Assembly: GCA_023245475.1 (NCBI GenBank)
Contig: JAHFKF010000066.1
Span: forward strand, 1 to 7,578
Reading direction: 5' to 3'
DNA length: 7,578 nucleotides
DNA from: Candidatus Levyibacteriota bacterium
GTDB lineage: Bacteria; Patescibacteriota; Microgenomatia; Levybacterales; UBA12049
Shown: piece after piece, positions 4,316 to 7,578 of the stretch
Position numbering within the stretch: position 1 is the first letter of the stretch
Layout: each line of letters begins with the position of its first letter
Notes under the pieces: model-generated
Databases searched by the model: none
What the model was told of the DNA's origin: nothing
Seen by the model: only the letters and a program-made list of their open reading frames with translations
Made by a program: the position numbers and the translations under genes

Positions 4316-6702
4316 TCCGACCTAATCTCCACCGTTATATGGTTGGGTAATTTAGGAAAGAGGTTGGGTAAGAGTGGAATATTGGGTGAGAACGTTATCT
4401 GACTACTTCCCACTTGAGGAAGATCAGCCAAAATAGTATTTGCCTCTTTCAAAGACCTTCCTTGTAATCTCTCTACCACGTCCTCTGGTTTAATGTTTGG
4501 CAACATGCCACCCTGAATAGCTATTGTACCAGAAACAGCATCTTTTCCTTTCTGCTTTAATTCTCTGACATCTGCTTTAATCGTATCATCAGCAAAAACA
4601 CTTTCTTCATCATATTTATTCTTCATTAAGGATTTTGCATAGTCAGTCAGTTCAGTATTCTGATATGCCAAGCCTTCAAAGACAACAGTGGCAACCAGCT
4701 TCACTTTCTTTGCCTCATCATCCACATCTTTATCATACTTTGGCTTCTCAAGACCTGCCGTAATAATAAATGGCAATAACGTCTCATCTCCACCAGCCTT
4801 CTGAGAGAGCTGATCTTTGGCTTTGGACTCAAGACTCTTGGTTAGCTCAGTACGAAGCTTTGCAAGATCATCTTTGGAGACAACAGTTACTTGTTTTTTT
4901 GTTCCTCCAGAGAATGCACTATCGTTCTTGCCAGCAAGATTGCTGTTTCCACCAACGGTAAACTTCGTCCCTGAAGGAAGATTGGCATCCGTTCCAATAT
5001 CTTTGGCTGTAACTGCAACATCTGTTGTTCCGGGTTTCGTTCCTGAGAAAATATCTCCCGATGCTGATGCAATGACAATGTCTTTATCAAGAACAAAGGT
5101 CATACCATTACTTGATTTAATTGATGTACTGCTACTAAGCTCTGCTTTATTATCATCATTATTATAGAGAGTAACTGTTCCTTTAGCCTTATCTCCCACT
5201 TCTTTCTTTCCCGTTGTATCAATCGATACTTCCCCTGTAATTGATTGAGAGATTGTTTTGGCAGCAATTGTATTGTCTGAGAAATCGCTTGGAGCAGTTG
5301 ATGAGAAAGTGACAGGTGAAGTCTCTTCAACCATTTTGGGAGTAACTGCCACAACAACCGTTGCTTGCATCTGATAGAAGTAGTAATAAATAATGCCACC
5401 AATAAGAAGTACCATTCCTGCAACAAGCGCAATCGGCAGAACCAAACCTTTACGCAACTGCTTTGGTAATTGAGGAAGAGACACATGAGGTAGCTTAATC
5501 CCCTTGAATCGATCTTGCAGTCCTGCCACGAGCCCAACAGCATCTTCGGGTTCATCATAGTCTGCTTCCGGTGTCTGCAACGAATGATGGACAGGTGTCG
5601 TAGCCTGTGCACCGTGATGAATCACTGGCTCATGATGAGCCTGATGCCCTGATGCATGGACGACTGCATGATGAGTTGCATGTTCTGTATGTGGCTTTTT
5701 AACTTCTGAGATTTCTTGATTACTAACAAACCCAAAATTATCAGCAGTGATCATTGACTCTGGCTTTTCTTCAGGTGCACTCTCAAAGGTAGCAAGCGGT
5801 TGTGATTCAGAAGCAGGCTCTGATTCTTCAAGAAGTGGTTCAGAAGCGTTCTCTTTATGAACTGGAGGTAAAACGTCCGCTGGCGCCTCAGTAAACTCCT
5901 CATCACTATAATCGTTAACTTTTGATTGTGACAATTCTTTCACCAATGTTAATCCCATTTGTGTCATAGCACCAGCTGCAACAGCCCGCGCATCAAATCC
6001 AGGCTTCAGTACGGTAATTTGTGGCACGTGAATAAATGGCAAACTCTTGCTCCACTGATGAGCAATAAACGACTGAGAAAGCTTTGCTATTTCGTGCGAA
6101 TCAAAGAGAATAATTCGTGCAGGCAAAGCGGGGATGGTAAAGTGATGAAGCAACTTATCAACGACAAGAGTAGGCTCTCCTTCGCGCTCTCCCTCGATTG
6201 ATTCAATTGCTTTTCCTCCACGGAAAAGGGTCAGGGTAATCTTCTGATGACCAATTTCAACCAAAATTGCAGAGAGAGGAGCACCTTCATCCTCTTGCAA
6301 CAAATGAGAGATTGCTTCTGTCACAACCATAAAACCCACTGGTATCAAATCAAGCGCTTCACAGACTTTCTTCAGCTTTGCAAGGTATTCTTTCTTGATC
6401 TTCTGTGTTGCGGGTTCAATCCATTCAGGCTTTACACCAAAAACTGTCTTGTGGGTTTCAATCTGTGGCGGCAAGACTTCTTCTGCTCGACTGACTGTCT
6501 TATCAATTAAATTAATCAGTGAATCCTGATCAAGCGCTTCAATTGGCTCACGAGCATATTCTTCATGTCGGCCAATAATACTTACTTTGCCAAGATGCTC
6601 ATGGAGAATGACTGCACTTGCTTTTTCATGAGTCAACAGAAGCGTCAAGTAATATGCTTCATCTGATTCAGGTTGTTTCTTTGTAAAAAAGGGCAGATTC
6701 AT
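4312..6702 (-). CDS. Actin-fold (PilM/FtsA-like) - transmembrane - baseplate-J-like fusion protein (796 aa)
   Basis: Four parts are visible. Residues 17-252 resemble a PilM/FtsA actin-like fold: AILVEIGHQKITLTLFRGGK (145-164) matches the phosphate-2 hairpin position, and VTEAISHLL and FDARAVAAGAM resemble later PilM segments. Residues 256-400 are a low-complexity cytoplasmic linker, acidic then His-rich (12 His in 338-373). Residues 419-443 are one membrane helix. Residues 445-796 are predicted outside the cell and resemble baseplate J/gp47-type domains: KGTVTLYNN, SSNGMTFVLDKDIVI, PGTTDVAVTAKDIGTDANLP, then a helical region (610-700). The C terminus has GRSLKEANTILADLP and LPNHITVEI. The only cysteine is Cys114. 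The nucleotide-binding motifs are weak: LLLTHEK stands where a DxG phosphate-1 loop is expected. It starts 2 bases after alaS and overlaps the sortase start by 4. The function is unknown; an envelope-spanning anchor or secretion component is an inference. Confidence 0.82.
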   Translation of the reverse strand: MNLPFFTKKQPESDEAYYLTLLLTHEKASAVILHEHLGKVSIIGRHEEYAREPIEALDQDSLINLIDKTVSRAEEVLPPQIETHKTVFGVKPEWIEPATQKIKKEYLAKLKKVCEALDLIPVGFMVVTEAISHLLQEDEGAPLSAILVEIGHQKITLTLFRGGKAIESIEGEREGEPTLVVDKLLHHFTIPALPARIILFDSHEIAKLSQSFIAHQWSKSLPFIHVPQITVLKPGFDARAVAAGAMTQMGLTLVKELSQSKVNDYSDEEFTEAPADVLPPVHKENASEPLLEESEPASESQPLATFESAPEEKPESMITADNFGFVSNQEISEVKKPHTEHATHHAVVHASGHQAHHEPVIHHGAQATTPVHHSLQTPEADYDEPEDAVGLVAGLQDRFKGIKLPHVSLPQLPKQLRKGLVLPIALVAGMVLLIGGIIYYYFYQMQATVVVAVTPKMVEETSPVTFSSTAPSDFSDNTIAAKTISQSITGEVSIDTTGKKEVGDKAKGTVTLYNNDDNKAELSSSTSIKSSNGMTFVLDKDIVIASASGDIFSGTKPGTTDVAVTAKDIGTDANLPSGTKFTVGGNSNLAGKNDSAFSGGTKKQVTVVSKDDLAKLRTELTKSLESKAKDQLSQKAGGDETLLPFIITAGLEKPKYDKDVDDEAKKVKLVATVVFEGLAYQNTELTDYAKSLMKNKYDEESVFADDTIKADVRELKQKGKDAVSGTIAIQGGMLPNIKPEDVVERLQGRSLKEANTILADLPQVGSSQITFSPNIPLLPNLFPKLPNHITVEIRSE
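4326..4330 (-). promoter_or_regulatory. Probable ribosome binding site of the sortase gene
   Basis: The minus strand reads GGAGATTAGGTCGGAATG, placing GGAGA 10 bases before the sortase ATG, inside the last codons of the 796-aa gene. It supports starting the sortase at the ATGA overlap. Confidence 0.45.
5584..5691 (-). other. Histidine-rich linker segment of the 796-aa protein
   Basis: Codons 338-373 encode 12 histidines in 36 residues, as single His and HH pairs spaced 3-8 residues apart (HATHHAVVHASGHQAHH is the core). It lies on the predicted cytoplasmic side, between the actin-fold part and the membrane helix. Confidence 0.8.
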
Positions 6703-6704
6703 AA

Positions 6705-7578
6705 TTATCCAACAAGTGCATACAAGCGCCTCAGCTTATTGCCAAGATTCTCCTGCTTCTTTATCTTAAATGATTTTATCTTGCTTGTAAAATCGACATG
6801 TGGTCCACCACAAAATTCAATCGAATAACCAGTGTGATCTCCCTCTTTGCCAGTTCCTCCAATGAAATAAATTTTGGAAGTTTTGGCATAGGTATCTTCA
6901 AAGAGTCCGATTGCACCTAGCTTCTTTGCTTCATCTGTTGGGATCATTTCAAAGTGAACTGGTAAGTTTTCTTTGATCTTGCCGTTAACGACGTCTTCAA
7001 GCTGAGTAATCTCTTCATCGGTCAGCTTCCGATCAAAGTTAAAGTCAAAACGGACACGCTCTGTTGTGATGTTGGAACCGCTTTGATGAAGCTCTTTCCC
7101 AAACATATCACGAAGCGCTTGGTGCATCAGATGCGTTGCCGTGTGCCCCATAACAGTCTTCTCTTGATGATCAGCTAGCCCTCCACGAAATTTCTGTCCA
7201 GCACCGGCTCGAGAAAGATCTTTGTGTGCTTTCATTTTTTCAGCAAATGATTGATCGTCAAACGTGTAGCCAAGACTCTTAATTTGAGTTGGGGACAAAC
7301 CATGCGACGTGTACAGATAAAACGCATCATCAACGGTGATTTCTTTGGTTCCCATGAGTTCGTCACCTTCTGTTTTATATTTTTTAGCAATATATGTTTT
7401 GGCTCGAGACAAAGCTGTACTATACTTTGTTACTTCTTCCAAAATCGTGAGCTTAATCTCTTCAAACTTTTCGACAAGCTGAGGATCTGTCTCTTTATAT
7501 TGCGTGACAATTGCTTCAACAACGGGAGTAACTTCCGTTCCACCAAGACTCGAGAAATGATCAAAACCACGTCTGATC
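6705..7578 (-). CDS. alaS: Alanyl-tRNA synthetase, C-terminal part lacking C-Ala (5' end outside window)
   Basis: The frame is open to the right edge; the first visible codons read IRRGFDHFSSLGG, typical of the helical tRNA-binding region of AlaRS. TTG 7442 is an internal leucine codon, not a start. About 290 residues are visible. The editing domain, which hydrolyses mischarged Ser-tRNA(Ala) and Gly-tRNA(Ala), has its complete zinc set: HTATH (visible residues 145-149) and CGGPH (256-260). The GLADH motif precedes it. The protein ends at NKLRRLYALVG, where the editing domain normally closes (RRI-type motif), so the long linker helix and C-Ala domain of typical bacterial AlaRS (about 870 aa in total) are missing. 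Shortened AlaRS forms occur in CPR bacteria. The aminoacylation domain lies outside the window. The TAA is 2 bases before the next gene's ATG, so the two are probably co-transcribed. Confidence 0.95.
   Translation of the reverse strand, partial: IRRGFDHFSSLGGTEVTPVVEAIVTQYKETDPQLVEKFEEIKLTILEEVTKYSTALSRAKTYIAKKYKTEGDELMGTKEITVDDAFYLYTSHGLSPTQIKSLGYTFDDQSFAEKMKAHKDLSRAGAGQKFRGGLADHQEKTVMGHTATHLMHQALRDMFGKELHQSGSNITTERVRFDFNFDRKLTDEEITQLEDVVNGKIKENLPVHFEMIPTDEAKKLGAIGLFEDTYAKTSKIYFIGGTGKEGDHTGYSIEFCGGPHVDFTSKIKSFKIKKQENLGNKLRRLYALVG

Noticed and set aside
4966..4980. LPSGT in the extracellular part of the 796-aa protein as a sortase motif
   Set aside because: The residue order is not LPxTG, it lies in the middle of a folded region, and there is no following hydrophobic helix and basic tail.
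5100..5612. Long alternative-frame ORF (170 aa) on the minus strand, and several ORFs on the plus strand opposite the minus-strand genes
   Set aside because: They lie entirely inside well-supported genes, have unnatural compositions (many Leu, Gln and Arg runs or Cys/His-rich stretches) and no recognisable motifs.
6705..7442. A separate 245-aa AlaX-type editing protein starting at 7442
   Set aside because: The codon at 7442 is TTG and the frame continues to the window edge with typical alanyl-tRNA synthetase sequence (IRRGFDHF...), so this is the end of alaS.

Overview
The window looks like chromosomal DNA from a Candidate Phyla Radiation (Patescibacteria) bacterium, most likely of the Microgenomates type. 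This placement comes from recognising gene content, not from a search. The signs are: a membrane protein fusing an actin-fold (PilM/FtsA-like) half to an extracellular baseplate-J-like half, next to a sortase; an alanyl-tRNA synthetase that ends right after its editing domain; an archaeal-type AMP phosphorylase; and very tight gene packing. UGA is used as a normal stop (ends at 435, 2172 and 4312), which excludes the UGA-glycine code of Gracilibacteria/SR1.

Layout, plus strand, 1-1149: the 3' end of a RodZ-like protein (cut by the left edge), then two small single-pass membrane proteins. The first resembles DUF948/YtxG and the second is YtxH-like with an acidic, histidine-rich tail. Layout, minus strand, 7578-1160: one probable operon, in transcription order alaS (cut by the right edge), the 796-aa actin-fold/baseplate-J protein, a sortase, a 50-aa small ORF at 3450-3602, an AMP/thymidine phosphorylase and mltG. 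The junctions up to the phosphorylase are +2, -4, +2 and +3 bases. mltG starts 46 bases after the phosphorylase stop if its strong ribosome binding site is used. The two transcription units converge with only 10 bases between stop codons. No intergenic stretch reaches 300 bases. I saw no RNA gene, CRISPR array, insertion sequence or convincing intrinsic terminator.

How the genes may work together: most act at the cell envelope. RodZ-like proteins link the cytoskeleton to wall growth, MltG cuts nascent glycan strands, the sortase attaches proteins to the surface, and the 796-aa protein spans from cytoplasm to exterior. alaS and the phosphorylase are metabolic passengers or historical neighbours. 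In Bacillus subtilis alaS is followed by a ruvX homolog (yrrK) and an mltG homolog (yrrL). The alaS...mltG linkage here may be a remnant of that order, with the middle replaced by the surface genes.

The best candidates for something undescribed are the 796-aa protein with its sortase partner and the small ORF between sortase and phosphorylase.
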